NCBI RefSeq assembly: GCF_027595985.1
Contig: NC_073312.1
Coordinates: 4,675,051-4,739,050, forward strand
Origin: Sorex araneus
Lineage: Eukaryota > Chordata > Mammalia > Eulipotyphla > Soricidae
Length of the DNA stretch: 64,000 nt
Direction of reading: 5' to 3'
The translations under genes and the position numbers were made by a program. Shown here one piece after another: positions 22,782-33,547 of this stretch. Numbering within the stretch: position 1 is the first letter of the stretch; every line of letters starts with the position of its first letter. The notes under the pieces were generated by a model. That model was not told the DNA's origin, did not search any database, and saw only the letters and a program-made list of their open reading frames with translations.

Positions 22782-22957
22782 TTTGGAAGGGGGTTTGGAC
22801 CACAGCCAACAGTGCATAGGCGCTACTCCTTGCTCTGTGCTCGAAGATCGCTCCTGGTGGTGCTCAGGGGCCATATTTGGTTTCAGGGATAGAACTGGGG
22901 CCACCCGCATGCAAGTCAAGTGCGTTAACCCCCCGTACTCTCTCTTTGGCCCCCTCA
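22782..22957 (-). mobile_element. Degenerate SINE
   Basis: ggtttggaccacagccaacagtgc to ctctctctttggcccc; an old minus copy. Confidence 0.65.
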
Positions 22958-23326
22958 AGATTCTTTCAAGGATAAACAAAAGTGAATATTAAAGATTCTC
23001 ATTGTGGTGATGGAAGAAGGAAGAAGGGGAGAGCTGGGTGGGTGGAGGGAGGAAAAGAATTTCCCAGGGAGAATGGAAACACGTCTTTGACTTGACAATA
23101 AAGTGAATATAACCACATGTAGAAAACAAAAACGTCACCTGAATGAGACAGTGTCCATTTTATAGAGTTTTAAAAAAAGGAAAAAGTAACAGAGGGTTGA
23201 AAAAAAAAAGAGTTTAGAAAGTTCCTTCTAGCATCAGTCTTTGGAAAATGAGAGAACTGATGTTCTGACAGCCGGGCCAGTGGGGACCTAAGTCACCTCC
23301 CTGCATTCAGCTCAAGATTCCTTTCG

Positions 23327-23495
23327 GAAGGGCCAAGAAATAGTACAGTGGGTAAGACGCTTGCTTTCCCTGTAGTGGACCGGGATTTCATCCCTGGCAT
23401 CTGATATGGTCCCCGAGCACCGCTAGGAGTGAGTCCTGCGCCCAGAGCCAGGAGTCAACCCTGAGCATCACTCAACGCGGCCCCCAAACCAAAAG
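23327..23495 (+). mobile_element. Degenerate SINE
   Basis: gggccaagaaatagtacagtggg head, cagagccaggagtcaaccctgagcatc body. Confidence 0.7.
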
Positions 23496-23518
23496 GTTTC
23501 TTTAGGAACTTCACACAC

Positions 23519-23680
23519 AAGGACTTGGGGAAACGGTACAGGGTGGAGAAGTCGCCTTGGTTCTATCCTGGCACCACTCACGGTGCCCTGAGCATCCCAG
23601 GGGTCACTCCGGAGCACACAGCAGAAAGTAGACCCTGGGCAGTGGCCGGGTGTAGCCCCTCAAACACCCCCCGATAGAAA
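23519..23680 (+). mobile_element. Degenerate SINE
   Basis: aaggacttggggaaacggtacagg head, gcatcccaggggtcactccgg body; an old plus copy. Confidence 0.55.
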
Positions 23681-23751
23681 TTTAAAAACAAATTGGGACA
23701 CAGGGGAAAGCGTTAGCAAACTTGTCCATCAAGCAGCCCAAAGTGAAGTTT

Positions 23752-23932
23752 TTTGTTTTTTTTTTTTTTGCTTTTTGGGTCACACCCGGCGATGCACAGG
23801 GGTTACTCCTGGTTCTACACTCAGGAATTACTCCTGGCAGTGCTCAGGGAACCATATGGGATGCTGGGATTCGAACCCGGGTCGGCCACGTGCAAGGCAA
23901 ACGCCCTACCCGCTGTCTATCGCTCCAGCCCC
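23752..23932 (-). mobile_element. Sor-type SINE, short body
   Basis: Full-length minus copy; target duplication ccaaagtgaagttt on both sides (about 23737 and 23933). Confidence 0.92.
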
Positions 23933-24089
23933 CCAAAGTGAAGTTTTATATGGGCCCAACTGTGCTTCCCACTCCAGGAAGCCATGGAGAAAACTCAGGG
24001 GGGTAGGGGGGGCCAGAGGAGGGGGCTGGAGGAGGAGCAGTGTCTGCTGACTCTCAGCAGAAAAAATATTGCCTTTTCTTTTGTTTAAA

Positions 24090-25420
24090 GAAGCTCTACA
24101 GGATCCCCGTGAGGTCCAGTTATAAACGTGCATGATTACGTTTCAGTCACAGGAGCACCCATCCCTCCACCAGTGCACATTGTCCAGCACCACCGTTCCC
24201 GTGTCCCACCCGCCACCCCCACCCCACCCCACTCTCTGCCTCTGAGGCAGGTACAATCCTTCTTACTCTCTCTCTAATTTTGGGCGTTATGGTTTGCAAT
24301 ACAGATACTAAAAGGCCATCATGGTTGGTCCTTGGTCTGCTTTCAGCACACATCTCCCATCCCGGGCGATCCCTCCAACCATCATTTATCTAATGGTTCC
24401 TTCTCCATCCCAACTGCCTTTCCCCCCCAGCATGTGGGGCTGTCTTCTAAACCATGGCGTGACCCTTCTGGCCCTTATCTCTACTGTCCTTATTATGTTA
24501 GTCTCATATTATGCTACTTGTTTCTGAAAATTGGTATGGTTACATTAGATTAACGTTACAATGGTTACATGGGGATGTTAAGATTGTTGTTACTGATACT
24601 TTAAAAACTCACTAAAACTGGGATCACAGGATACAGGTGAACACAGATGGTCTTGATAATTCATTGCTCACATAATATGCGTTTGCAGAAACCACCTTTT
24701 ATCCAGCCAGCTGTTGAAAACAAGGTTCAAACTATTACTCATTCTCACATGTGTTGTGACTTTCATGCTCTGGCTTTGACTTAAGTAAGCTGTTGTTTAA
24801 CATGTAGTGCTGACCATTTTCTTAAATTCTCTATGTACCCTATTTCTTGTTTTACCTGTATGTTTCATATTTCTTATTACGCCTGTATATTTCATATTTC
24901 TTGTATACCTGTATTTTCTGTATTTCTTGTTCCATAATTCTGTGTCACACACATGATTTACTAACCATAATTTACCAATTTAATATTTTACCAAGATCCA
25001 GAGACTATAAAACAAAGCTCCCAGAAGCATGCGACCACAGTTGTGGCCGCATTTGCGGCCGCACAATCTCTTATTGTCTAGTTCTCACTCTCGGAGAACT
25101 TGGCAATCTACAGAGAGTATCCTGCCTGAAAGGTAGAGCCTGGCAAGCTCCCTGTGGCGTATTTGATATGCCCAAAACAGTAACAATTATGGATCTCATT
25201 CCCCTGACCCTAAAAGAGCCTCCAATGTGGCGCCTTGGGGAAGAACGAGTAAAGAGAGGCTGCTAAAATCTCAGGGGTGGGAGGAATGGAGACATTACTG
25301 GCGCCCGCTCCAGCAAATCGATGAACAATGCGATGACAGTGATATAGTGATATTCCAAAATGAGTGCAGTCATTATATGTCTGTCCCTCCCTTCCTGACT
25401 AATTTCACTTAACATTGCCT
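24090..25420 (-). mobile_element. LINE-1 3' end, interrupted
   Basis: 24110-24510 is the reverse complement of the local L1 3' UTR (gtttcagtca, catccctccaccagtgc, ggttatggtttgcaata-like blocks), comparable to 52310-52700. The next L1 segment (gagtgcagtcattatatgtctgtccc) reappears at about 25355-25420. Between them are AT-rich sequence (24530-25060) and a SINE, so the L1 has been split. Confidence 0.65.
25062..25350 (+). mobile_element. Sor-type SINE, extended long body
   Basis: Like the long type (ctctcggagaacttggcaatc, gtatttgatatgcccaaaacag, gcgcccgctccagcaaatcgatga), but with an extra block of about 95 bp (atctcattcccctgaccctaaaagagcctcc...) between the two. The same block occurs at 47515-47580 (minus) and 48630-48700 (plus), so it defines a third subfamily. 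Confidence 0.75.
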
Positions 25421-25423
25421 TTT

Positions 25424-25582
25424 CTTATTTTTATTTGTTTGTTTCTTTGGCCACACTCAATGGTGCTCAGGGCTCTGCATTCAGGAATCACTCCTGGTGG
25501 GCTCAGGGGACCATACGGGGTCCCGGGAATCAAACCCGACTTAGCTGCGGATAAGGCAAGCGCACTACCCAGGGTACTATTG
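25424..25582 (-). mobile_element. Sor-type SINE, short body, diverged
   Basis: ttgtttctttggccacactcaatgg to ctattgcttctgcc. It ends at the edge of the duplicated OAT promoter segment. Confidence 0.7.
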
Positions 25583-26650
25583 CTTCTGCCAAACCCCTTC
25601 CCTTTCGAAAAGTGGAATTAAATGCTAGCGATTCCCACCCTCATGATGCAGGAAAACCGTCCATCAAAGCATCACCGAGCGGGGGAGGTGACTATCTGCA
25701 AGCAGGTACCGGTAAGGAAAGGTGTACACTGCCTCCCACGTGCTCCTACCCCGGCATCCTTTCGGAGGTGGGGGCTTGATACGGGGGCGTGGGGGGCGCC
25801 GCCGTCACTTAAGCAGGTGGCGGCACTTCCAGTGGGTGGGGAGCTAGCCCTTCTGGAGGGGGTCAGGGGCATGGAAGAGCGTCCCCGGGTCTCGGAGGCC
25901 GCTGCGAGGGGCGGCTCAGGTGCACCCGGGCCCAGCGAGGCGGGGACCAGAACCCTGGGCTGCAGATGCAGGACGGGGCGGACCCCCGGGGGCCCCGCCG
26001 ACGTCTCAGGTAGTCGGACCCCGCCTTTCCGCCAGCAAGGGCCCGACTGGTCTCCCTCCCGGCCTGGCAGGAGGGCGCCGGCGACCCGCACCACAGACGC
26101 GCGCACTGGGCTCGAACCCACCGTGGGCGTCAGAGGCTGCCGCGCGCCGGCGCGGTGTGGGCGGGGCCGGGGCGGGATCGGGGCGGGGCCGGGGAAGGTC
26201 CTAGCGATTGGCGGCCGGTCTCCCCGAGCCAGCCAATGGGAGGCGAGAGCGTCTCGGGGGCGGGCCGGAAGCCGCATTTTAAGCCGCGTGCCGCTGCGCG
26301 GCCGAATCCCCGCAATCCGCCCCGCTGCCGCCAGGTACCCGCGCGGGCGTGGTCGGGGGGTCGCGGCGGGGAGCAGCGGCAGGGCGAGGTGCGGGGGGCG
26401 CGAGCCGAGGGTCACGGGGCCGGGGTGCGGCAGGCCCCGCCTGCAGGCCGTGAACGTGGCGGGCCCGGGGAGGAGGCGGCGCGGCGCGCGGACCCCCGGG
26501 GACCCGGGGCGGGGGCGCCGGGCAGCTGCGACCCCCTGCCCGCGCGGCTTCCTGGGCCTGGCAGCCCCGGCCCGGTAGCCTTTGCGCGAGGGCGGGCGCG
26601 GAGCCCCTTCTCCAGGGCGGCGGGAGCAGCATCCCCTGGCTGGGGTCGGA
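25583..26650 (+). promoter_or_regulatory. Duplicate of the OAT CpG-island promoter and exon 1 (copy 1)
   Basis: About 1.07 kb nearly identical to 58783-59850, in the same orientation. It keeps the core features: inverted CCAAT (attgg 26207-26211), CCAAT (26233-26237), GC boxes and a splice donor ccag|gtaccc at 26334/26335. It therefore looks like a complete TATA-less promoter with a short non-coding exon. Differences from copy 3 are mostly single bases and small indels. Downstream, the intron-1 equivalent is replaced by endogenous retrovirus sequence until 38642. Whether it is transcribed is unknown. Confidence 0.7.
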
Positions 26651-26691
26651 TATTGGATATTGCCAAATATAGTTAAAAATGAACCGATTCT

Positions 26692-26866
26692 TGGGGCTGG
26701 AGCGATAGCACAGCGGGTAGGGCGTTTGCCTTGCACGCGGCTGACCCGGGTTTGATTTCCAGCATCCCGTGTGGTCCCCTGAGCACCGCCAGGAGTAATT
26801 CCTGAGTGCATGAGCCAGGAGTAACCCCTTTGCATCGCTGCGTGTGACCCAAAAAAGAAAAAAAAA
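26692..26866 (+). mobile_element. Sor-type SINE, short body, in ERV-A
   Basis: Full-length plus copy; target aaaatgaaccgattc is repeated at about 26676 and 26867. Confidence 0.92.
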
Positions 26867-27071
26867 AATGAACCGATTCCTTCTGCTCCTACTTTCTTTA
26901 CGATGCTAATAACAATCCATGTAAACCTGTTTATACCAACCTTTCCTTAACATGTAAAACTGATACCCCATATCAATCTGTACAGAAAAAATGAATTGCA
27001 TGCGCTAGTTTGCTTATTACAAGACCTTGAGGAAGCCTTAGATATCCTTACTGATTCGCAGTGTGCAGCTT

Positions 27072-27270
27072 AGACTGTCACCTTCATCCCGTTGCTTATC
27101 GATTTGCTCGAGCAGGCACCAGTAACGTCTCAATTTTGAGACTTGTTGTTACTGTTTTTGGCATATTTAATACGCCAGGGGTAGCTTGCCAGGCTCTGCC
27201 GTGCCTGCAGGATACTCTCGGTAGCTTGCCAGGCTATCCGAGAGGGATGGAGGAATCGAACCTGGGTCGG
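27072..27270 (-). mobile_element. Sor-type SINE, long body, in ERV-A RNase H
   Basis: Minus long-type copy; flanked by gcagcttagactgt / gcagcttggactgt. Confidence 0.9.
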
Positions 27271-27309
27271 CTGCAGCTTGGACTGTAAAGCATGTAATTA
27301 CAGTTGCTC

Positions 27310-27704
27310 TGTAGGGAGCCATTTTACAAGCCTGGCTCTTATCTTCAAGTAAGACAGAGCCTAGCTCTTCTCAAACAGAGGCTTACTTAAAATTCCTGTA
27401 ACAAGGTTGCCATTACTGACCTTACTGACCTTACTGTTCCGCCATTGTTACCCTAGCCGATACCTGTGCCTGACATGATACATGGACATGTCACAATCTG
27501 TGATTGACTACTGCTTGTACGGGGGTCCGGGCACGTATACCATACCACTGCCTCCCAGCGGGCAAGTATAAATGCTGTAACTGCCAGTGGAATAAAGTTC
27601 TCCTATTTCTTGCTGCTTTCTGGCTCTGCGTCTGTTCATTTAGCTGCGTCCCCTCCTCAGCCCCACGAAGGGTCCTCCCTGCTGGACAGGACGGGACCCC
27701 CACA
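27310..27704 (+). mobile_element. Solo LTR, 395 bp, with 6-bp target duplication
   Basis: Starts TGTAGGGAGCC and ends CCCCCACA, bounded exactly by TTGCTC at 27304-27309 and 27705-27710. Inside are TATAAA at 27567-27572 and the poly(A) signal AATAAA at 27591-27596, followed by a T/G-rich stretch, so U3, R and U5 are all represented. No primer-binding site or internal viral sequence follows: the flanking RNase H reading resumes directly. Six-base duplications are typical of class II retroviruses. It arose by insertion of a second provirus into ERV-A, followed by LTR-LTR recombination. Confidence 0.85.
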
Positions 27705-27765
27705 TTGCTCTTCCTCTGGCACAGAATGAGTTAATAGGACTATTTAAAACATTACAGGATCTTGA

Positions 27766-27948
27766 GGCTGGAGTGATAGCACGGCGGGTAGGGCGTTTGT
27801 CTTTCACGTGCCCGACCCAGTTCCATTCCCAGCATCCCATGTGGCCTCTGAGCACTGCCAGGGGTAATTCCTGAGTGCAGAGCTAGGAGTAACCCCTGAG
27901 CATCACTGGGTGTGACCCAAAAAGGAAAAAACAAACAGACAAACAAAA
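27766..27948 (+). mobile_element. Sor-type SINE, short body, in ERV-A
   Basis: Plus copy; target cattacaggatct / cattacgggatct on the two sides. Confidence 0.9.
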
Positions 27949-27954
27949 CACATT

Positions 27955-28855
27955 ACGGGATCTTTTGCGTGCTAGAATTCAGTCGTTATATATTACCCAT
28001 GTACGTGCACATTCCAACTTGCCAGGGCCTATGGCCCATGGGAATGATGTGGCTGATAAATTAATAGTGACAGTTATCGGGGCAAAAGATTCTCATAAGA
28101 ACGCCAAAGCTTTAAAAACAAACTTTTCAATTACAAAGTCCCAGGTGAAGGAAATTGTGCGACCGTGTCAGGTCATTAATACCCCTCATATGCCGCTGGT
28201 ACTAACCCCAGGGGCGGCCATAATCAGTTATGGCAGATGGATGTAGCTATTGCATCAGCACTTGGAAGACATAAGTATGTGCATCAATCCACAGATACCT
28301 TTTCCCATTACCGATAGGCAATGGCATTGACTCTGAACGTGCAGAGTCAGTAAAAACGCACCTTCTGGAGGTCTCTGCTGCAGTGGGTGTCCCCAAACAA
28401 AACTGATAATGCACCCACCTATACCGCCTCAAAATTACCATCATTCTTTAAAGCATATAATGTCTTCCACATCACAGGCATTCCATACAATAGTACAGGA
28501 CAAGCAATAATTGAAAGAGCTAACAGGACATTTAAAGGATGTGCTTTTAAAACAAAAAATGGGGAATACATACCGGTAACCTCCAGTGACAAATAGCTAG
28601 AGCACTGTTTACCTTAAATTTTTAAAATTTCATTGAAAAGCAAACTGCAGCTAAAATACATTGGAATAATGAGCAAAAACAATATATGGAAGAAAATTCC
28701 CAAGAAGTGAAGGAAAGTTCCTCTGATAACTACCAAAAGGCACAGCATAAGGCTCCCATAACTGACACATGGGTTCCCGTAAATGTCACGCGATGGGAAA
28801 GAGGCTTTGCTTTTGTTTCCACAGATAAAGAAAAATTTTGGTGCCCCCCCCCAAA
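27955..28855 (+). pseudogene. ERV-A integrase remnant
   Basis: Three frame-broken pieces: the RNase H/integrase junction and zinc-binding region (28000-28200), the first catalytic Asp region (around 28240, WMDVAIASALG), and the DNAPTYT...IIERANRTFK segment, whose Asp and Glu are separated by 35 residues as required for the DDE catalytic triad. The C-terminal piece (TDTWVPVNVTRWERG) follows near 28770. Several in-frame stops are present. Retroviral integrase joins proviral ends to host DNA; this copy is dead. Confidence 0.8.
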
Positions 28856-28869
28856 GAGGCTCAAATTAA

Positions 28870-29690
28870 TAAATGTGGAGCAAGTGCAGAAGGGAATGAA
28901 CAGACGGCGCCTTCATGAACAAGGCAGAATACCTTGGAGTCTTCTCCCTCGCACGCGGGAAGCGAAGTACCCTACCTGGGGACAATTGAAGGCACTGTCA
29001 TCTCGAGCAGGAGTGCTGACATCGACCCGGACCCCGAGAACACCACAGACACTCTTCCTGGCTATGTTATCACTGATCACGACGCCAGTAAGCCCCTCGA
29101 CAATTAACATGACATACTGGGCCGACGTTCCTAACCCACCTTTATTAAGGGGAGTATCGTGGGCTGGAGCGATAGCACAGCAGGTAGGGTGTTTGCCTTG
29201 CATGCAGCCGACCCGGGTTAATTCCTCCGCCCCTCTCGGAGAGCCCGGCAAGCTACCAAGAGTATCTCGCCCACACGGCAGAACCTGGCAAGCTTCCTGT
29301 GGCGAATTCAATATGCCAAAAACAGTAACAACAAGTCTCACAATGGAGACGCTACTGGTGCCTGCTCGAGCAAATCAATGAGCAATGAGAAGACAGTGAT
29401 ACAGTGCAATGCTATGGGAAAATAATTGATTGGAGTCCAGTGGGCTCGGCCTGGGATAAAGGAACTAACAAGGATCTGGAGAGAAGAAGTTCAAGGCTCT
29501 GAAGTGTCCCGAGTGACACTTAACTCTAATACTGGCACAGTGTGGCATGGGGGTAGCTTTGCGCCTCCTGCTCCTTTCCTTCCTGGGCAGAAGAAACCAA
29601 ATCATCTATGGGAAATAGGGAACGCTCTTGGATTCATGACAGTCCGGACAGGTTATACCCAACATAACAATCACCTTGAAATCCGTGCAG
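28870..29690 (+). pseudogene. ERV-A env remnant
   Basis: The basic N-terminus, a TWGQLK segment, a hydrophobic leader-like stretch and TYWADVPNPPLL (about 29110-29145) match the start of HML-like betaretroviral env. A SINE interrupts at 29161, and surface-subunit fragments continue at 29420-29690 in shifting frames. It is truncated before the transmembrane subunit. Confidence 0.7.
29161..29407 (+). mobile_element. Sor-type SINE, long body, in ERV-A env
   Basis: Plus long-type copy, gggctggagcgatagcacagcagg to gacagtgatacagtg. Confidence 0.9.
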
Positions 29691-30460
29691 GATGTGCTCA
29701 GCAAAATAGAGCTCAAAATATAGGTGTTTCTCATGAGATGCTGATTGGTGAAGGACAATATATTAATAATCAGGCTCAGTTAAATTATCCTCAGGCTGCT
29801 TATCCTCCAATAGCGGAGGCTGCTCACAGAACGTGGGAGAAATTGCCCTGCTCTAGCAGGAAATCAGAAGAATTATCTAAAGTTAGAGAGAGTCCTGAGG
29901 AGCCGTTTCAGGATTTTTTATCACGGCTTCTCCAAGCGGCTGGTCGAGTCCTTCCTGATGAGCAGACAGCTGCAGTTCTAGTTAGATGACTGGCTTATGA
30001 GGATGCTAACAGCGCAGCCAGGCGGCATTGCGCCCTCTTAGGAAAAAAGGAAACTTGGCCGACTCTGTCCGCCTATGTCGTGATAGTGGACCTGCTTATG
30101 GCAGGGGTTGGCCGTGGCTGCTGCTGTGCAAGGGAAAACTGTTAAAGAAGTATTGTTTCAGCAGCAGAGGGGACATAGAAAAGACACAGGGTACAGGCGA
30201 GTGCCAGGTTCCTGCTTTACTTGCGGAAGATCTGGTCACTGTGCTGCCCAATGTCCCCAACGATACCCCGAGGACCCCCCGAGGCAGGTAGATAACCAAG
30301 GGCCAGGACTTTGCCCTCGATGTCGTAAGGGTCATCATTGGGCGAGAGGCTGTAAGTCCTCTACAGATGTTCATAACCGTCCACAGGGAAACGGGAGGAA
30401 GGGCCAGCCCCAGGCCCTGAAACGTGTCATGGGGCAGTTCAGACAGGAACCCTAGATGCC
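29690..30460 (+). pseudogene. ERV-B gag remnant (capsid C-terminus and nucleocapsid)
   Basis: Capsid is represented by SHEMLIGEGQY and the major homology region (SPEEPFQDFLSRLLQAAGR, about 29890-29945). Nucleocapsid shows two perfect CCHC zinc knuckles, CFTCGRSGHCAAQC (30213-30254) and CPRCRKGHHWARGC (30312-30353), in a different frame from the capsid piece. Two knuckles fit a betaretrovirus. Gag packages the RNA genome and builds the core; this copy lacks matrix and is frameshifted. Confidence 0.8.
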
Positions 30461-30469
30461 TTACCATGT

Positions 30470-31290
30470 CCCACCTCCGAAGAGCCACTGCAGGCAGCAC
30501 AGGCTTGGACCTGAGTGTCCGTTCCTACACAGTTTTAACTCCTGAAATGGGACCCCAGCCTCTGCCTACCGGGGAGTATGGGCCCTTCCCTTTAGGTACG
30601 GTTGGGCTTTTGATTGGATGTAGTAACTCTGCTTTAAAAGGTCTTTCTAAGAGAGCGACAGACATAGAAAGATTGCACTCATCTGTGGAATATAGAATAA
30701 TAGACTATAAGACTAACACCCAAGAATAGTAGAAATAAGTACCAGGAGGTTAACTCCATGGCTTGGAGGCTGGTCTCTCATTCTGGGCAACTCAGAGAAG
30801 GGAACACCAAGTAAAATGTGGTTGGAGGCCATGCGGGGGGAGGGTGATGCGTGCTGAATGTAGGCTAGAGAATGAACACAATGGCCACTCAACACCTTTA
30901 TTGCAAACCACAACACCTAATCAGAGAGAGAGAACAAAAGGGAATACCCTGCCACAGTGGCAGTGTGGGGTTGGGGAGACGGGACTGGGGAGGGTGGGAG
31001 GGATGCTGGGTTTACTGGTGGTGGAGAATGGGCACTGGTGAAGGGATGGGCTCTCGAAATCTGTATGGGGGAAACATGAGCACAAAAATGTATAAATCTG
31101 TAACTGTACCCTCACGTTGACTCACTAATTAAAAATAAATAAAGTATAAAATAAAAAAAATAAAAGGTCTTTCTATTATTCCTGGAATTATAGATTCAGA
31201 TTATCAAGGGGCATTAAAAATTTTAACGAATTCTCCTTCATCCATAAATGTAATTGTTTCGGGCCAGAGAATTGCACGGTTAGTGCTGTG
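30470..31290 (+). pseudogene. ERV-B dUTPase remnant, split by an L1 tail
   Basis: [20 protein letters not shown] (30492-30551), then [14 protein letters not shown], then after the L1 insert GIIDSDYQGALKI (31188-31226) and NVIVSGQRIARLVL. These are dUTPase motifs in the order found at the gag-pro junction of betaretroviruses, where the enzyme limits dUTP misincorporation. Confidence 0.75.
30650..31161 (+). mobile_element. LINE-1 3' end, 5' truncated, 512 bp
   Basis: Begins in the ORF2 C-terminal coding end (gagcgacagacatagaaag, tgcactcatctgtggaatat), continues through the 3' UTR and ends in an A-rich tail. The 14-bp target duplication AAAAGGTCTTTCTA is perfect at 30636-30649 and 31162-31175. 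It sits inside the dUTPase remnant. Confidence 0.92.
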
Positions 31291-31379
31291 ACCCTGTCTC
31301 ACAGGAGGAAGAGCCGTGTCTGCTCAACAAAGAGGGAGTGCTGGCTTTGGGTCTTTGGACGTATACTGGATCCAAAAAT

Positions 31380-31660
31380 TCAAGAAGAGTGTCCCGAGCT
31401 TCAATTGAATATTCAAGGCAAATGTTTTAGGGGACTTTTAGACACGGGCGCCGGTATTTCAGGCATAGCCCTCGAACATTGGCCTGACTCGTGGCCTGAA
31501 CACGTTGCCTTTTCGAGCTTACAGGGCCCAGGCATGGCATCCTCCCCAAACACAGCTCTGGTCTTTTATCCTGGGACGCCGATGAAGGGCAAAGTGGCTG
31601 TTTCCAACCTTATATTCTCCCAAGCCTCCCAGTCAGTCTATGGGGCCGGGACATTATGAA
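31380..31660 (+). pseudogene. ERV-B protease remnant
   Basis: LNIQGKCFRGLLDTGAGISG (about 31405-31464) carries the DTG active-site loop of retroviral aspartic proteases, preceded by the usual hydrophobic strand. The C-terminal half decays before 31660. Confidence 0.75.
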
Positions 31661-32027
31661 AGATGTGGACCTGTTCTTCCGTATTCCCCAAGCTCCCAAG
31701 CTAGAGAGTTGTCTTTTTAGGTGGGGCCTTTTGTTACCCTGCAATCCATGCTGATGCTATTAGATGGAAGTCTGATGTGCCGGTGTGGGTTGGTCAGTGG
31801 CCCCTCTCACAAGAAAACATTACGGCTACCCAACAGTTGGTGCGAGAACAGCTGCAATTAGGACATATTGAGCCCTCTAATTCCCCGTGGAATTCGCCTA
31901 TATTTGTTATGAAGAAAAACTCAGGAAAATGGAGATCGCTAGAATATTTGAGAAAAGTTAATGAAAATATGGAACATATGGGCACTTTACCGCCTGGTTT
32001 ACCTATGCCTTCTGCTATTCCGGGTTT

Positions 32028-32205
32028 TTTGTTTGTTTGTTTGTTTTTTGGGTCACACCCAGCGATGCACAGGGGTTACTCCTGGCTCTGCACTCAGGAA
32101 TTACTCCTGGCGGTGCTCGGGGGACCCTATGGGATGCTGGGAATTGAACCCGGGTCGGCCTCTTGCAAGGCAAATGCCCTCCCAGCTGTGCTATTGTTCT
32201 AGCCC
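32028..32205 (-). mobile_element. Sor-type SINE, short body, in ERV-B RT
   Basis: Minus copy with a (gttt)n tail; short target ctattcc on both sides. Confidence 0.9.
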
Positions 32206-32593
32206 AACTATTCCAGCTAATGCTTATAAAATTACTATAGATTTGAAAGATTGTCTCTTTACTATTCCTTTGTTTCTGGCTGATTGTCCTCTCTTTGCTT
32301 TTAGTGTCCCTGCAACAAATTTTCAAGAACCTATGAAAAGATATCAATGGAGAGTTTTGTTTCAAGGAATGGCCAATAGACGCACTTTGTGTCAAAAGTT
32401 TGAGCACAGGCTATAGAGTCAGTTAGAAAGCAATTTTCAACTAGTTATAGTATTCATTATATGGATGACATATTAATTGCCGGTACCGATGAAGATCAAT
32501 TATTAACTATTTTTGGAAATTTAACAATTGCTTTAACTCAAGCTGGACTCTGTCGCTCCCGAGAAAGTATAATGCAAAGAGCCTTATTCTTTC

Positions 32594-32766
32594 TTGTTTT
32601 TTTTGCTTTTTGGTTATACCTGGTGATGCAGGGTTTACTCCTGGCTCTGCACTCAGGAATTATCCCTGGCGGTGTTCAGGGGACCATATGGGATACTGGG
32701 AATCGAACCCGGGTCGGCCGTGTGCAAGGCAAATGCCCTCCCCACTGTGCTGTCACTCTAGTCCCC
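32594..32766 (-). mobile_element. Sor-type SINE, short body, in ERV-B RT
   Basis: Minus copy; target gagccttattctt repeated at about 32580 and 32768. Confidence 0.9.
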
Positions 32767-33079
32767 AGGAGCCTTATTCTTATTTAGGATATCAGCTATT
32801 TGCAGATAGGGTTAAAACGCAGAAATTAAGCCTTAGAAAAGACAATTTATGTATGCTGAACGATTTTCAAAAACGTCTCAGGGACATTAATTGGATTAGG
32901 CCTTCCTTGTGTTGTTTAACTACTGGCATGCTTAAGCCACTGTTTGATATTCTTAAAGGAGACCCGAATCCCAATGCTTCTCAGCCATTAGTACCTCAGG
33001 CTCTAGAGGCGCTGAAATTAGTGAACAAGCCATTATGACTCAATCCATTGGATATTGTGATTATACTCGCCCATGGACT

Positions 33080-33265
33080 TTTTTTTTTTTTTTTTTTTTT
33101 TGCTTTTTGGGTCACACCCAGCGATGCTCAGGGGTTACTCCCGGCTCTGCACTCAGGAATTACTCCTGGTGGTGCTCAGGGGACCATATGGAATGCTGGG
33201 AATCAAACCCGGGTCAGCTGCATGCAAGGCAAATGCCCTACCCGCTGTGCTATCGCTTCAGCCCC
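33080..33265 (-). mobile_element. Sor-type SINE, short body, in ERV-B
   Basis: Minus copy with a T tail of more than 20; flanked by gactt. Confidence 0.9.
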
Positions 33266-33367
33266 AGACTTTATATATTTTACCCACTTTCCATACTTTG
33301 ACAGCAGGGATATATCAGGAGGAGCCTTTTTTATGGATTCATTTAGGAGCATCTCCTCGAAGGTTTT

Positions 33368-33547
33368 GTTTTTTAATTTTTTTGCTTTTTGGGTCACACC
33401 CGACGATGCACAGGGGTTACTCCTGGCTCTGCACTCAAGAATTACCCCTGGCAATGCTCAGGGGACCATATGGGATGCTGGGAATTGAACCTGGGTCGGC
33501 CTCGTGCAAGGCAAATGCCCTACCGGCTGTGCTATCGCTCCAGCCCC
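33368..33547 (-). mobile_element. Sor-type SINE, short body, in ERV-B
   Basis: Minus copy; target ctcctcgaaggtttt / ctcctcagaaggtttt. Confidence 0.9.

Larger units (their letters stand above)
26651..29690 (+). pseudogene. ERV-A: class II (betaretrovirus-like) provirus fragment, RNase H to env
   Basis: Remnants in viral order: RNase H (ITDSQ-like ILTDSQCAA near 27047), the end of RNase H (THVRAHSNLPGPMAHGNDVA at 27995-28054), integrase, then env N-terminus and surface-protein pieces. Stops, frameshifts, one solo LTR and four SINEs interrupt it. No 5' LTR, gag or upstream pol is present, and it stops at about 29690, where capsid sequence of a second element begins. Non-functional. Confidence 0.75.
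31660..33040 (+). pseudogene. ERV-B reverse transcriptase remnant
   Basis: Fingers/palm segment [20 protein letters not shown] (31840-31899) followed by [12 protein letters not shown]; the catalytic box YMDD is intact at 32458-32469 (YMDDILIAGTDEDQ). Two SINEs (32028-32205 and 32594-32766) and stops break the frame. Similarity is to betaretroviral pol. Confidence 0.85.

Noticed and set aside
25622-26578. 318-codon open frame (+) and 387-codon frame (-) over the CpG island
   Set aside because: GC-rich islands lack stop codons by chance. The frame is not conserved with the duplicate at 58.9 kb, where frames shift at small indels, and no domain is recognisable.
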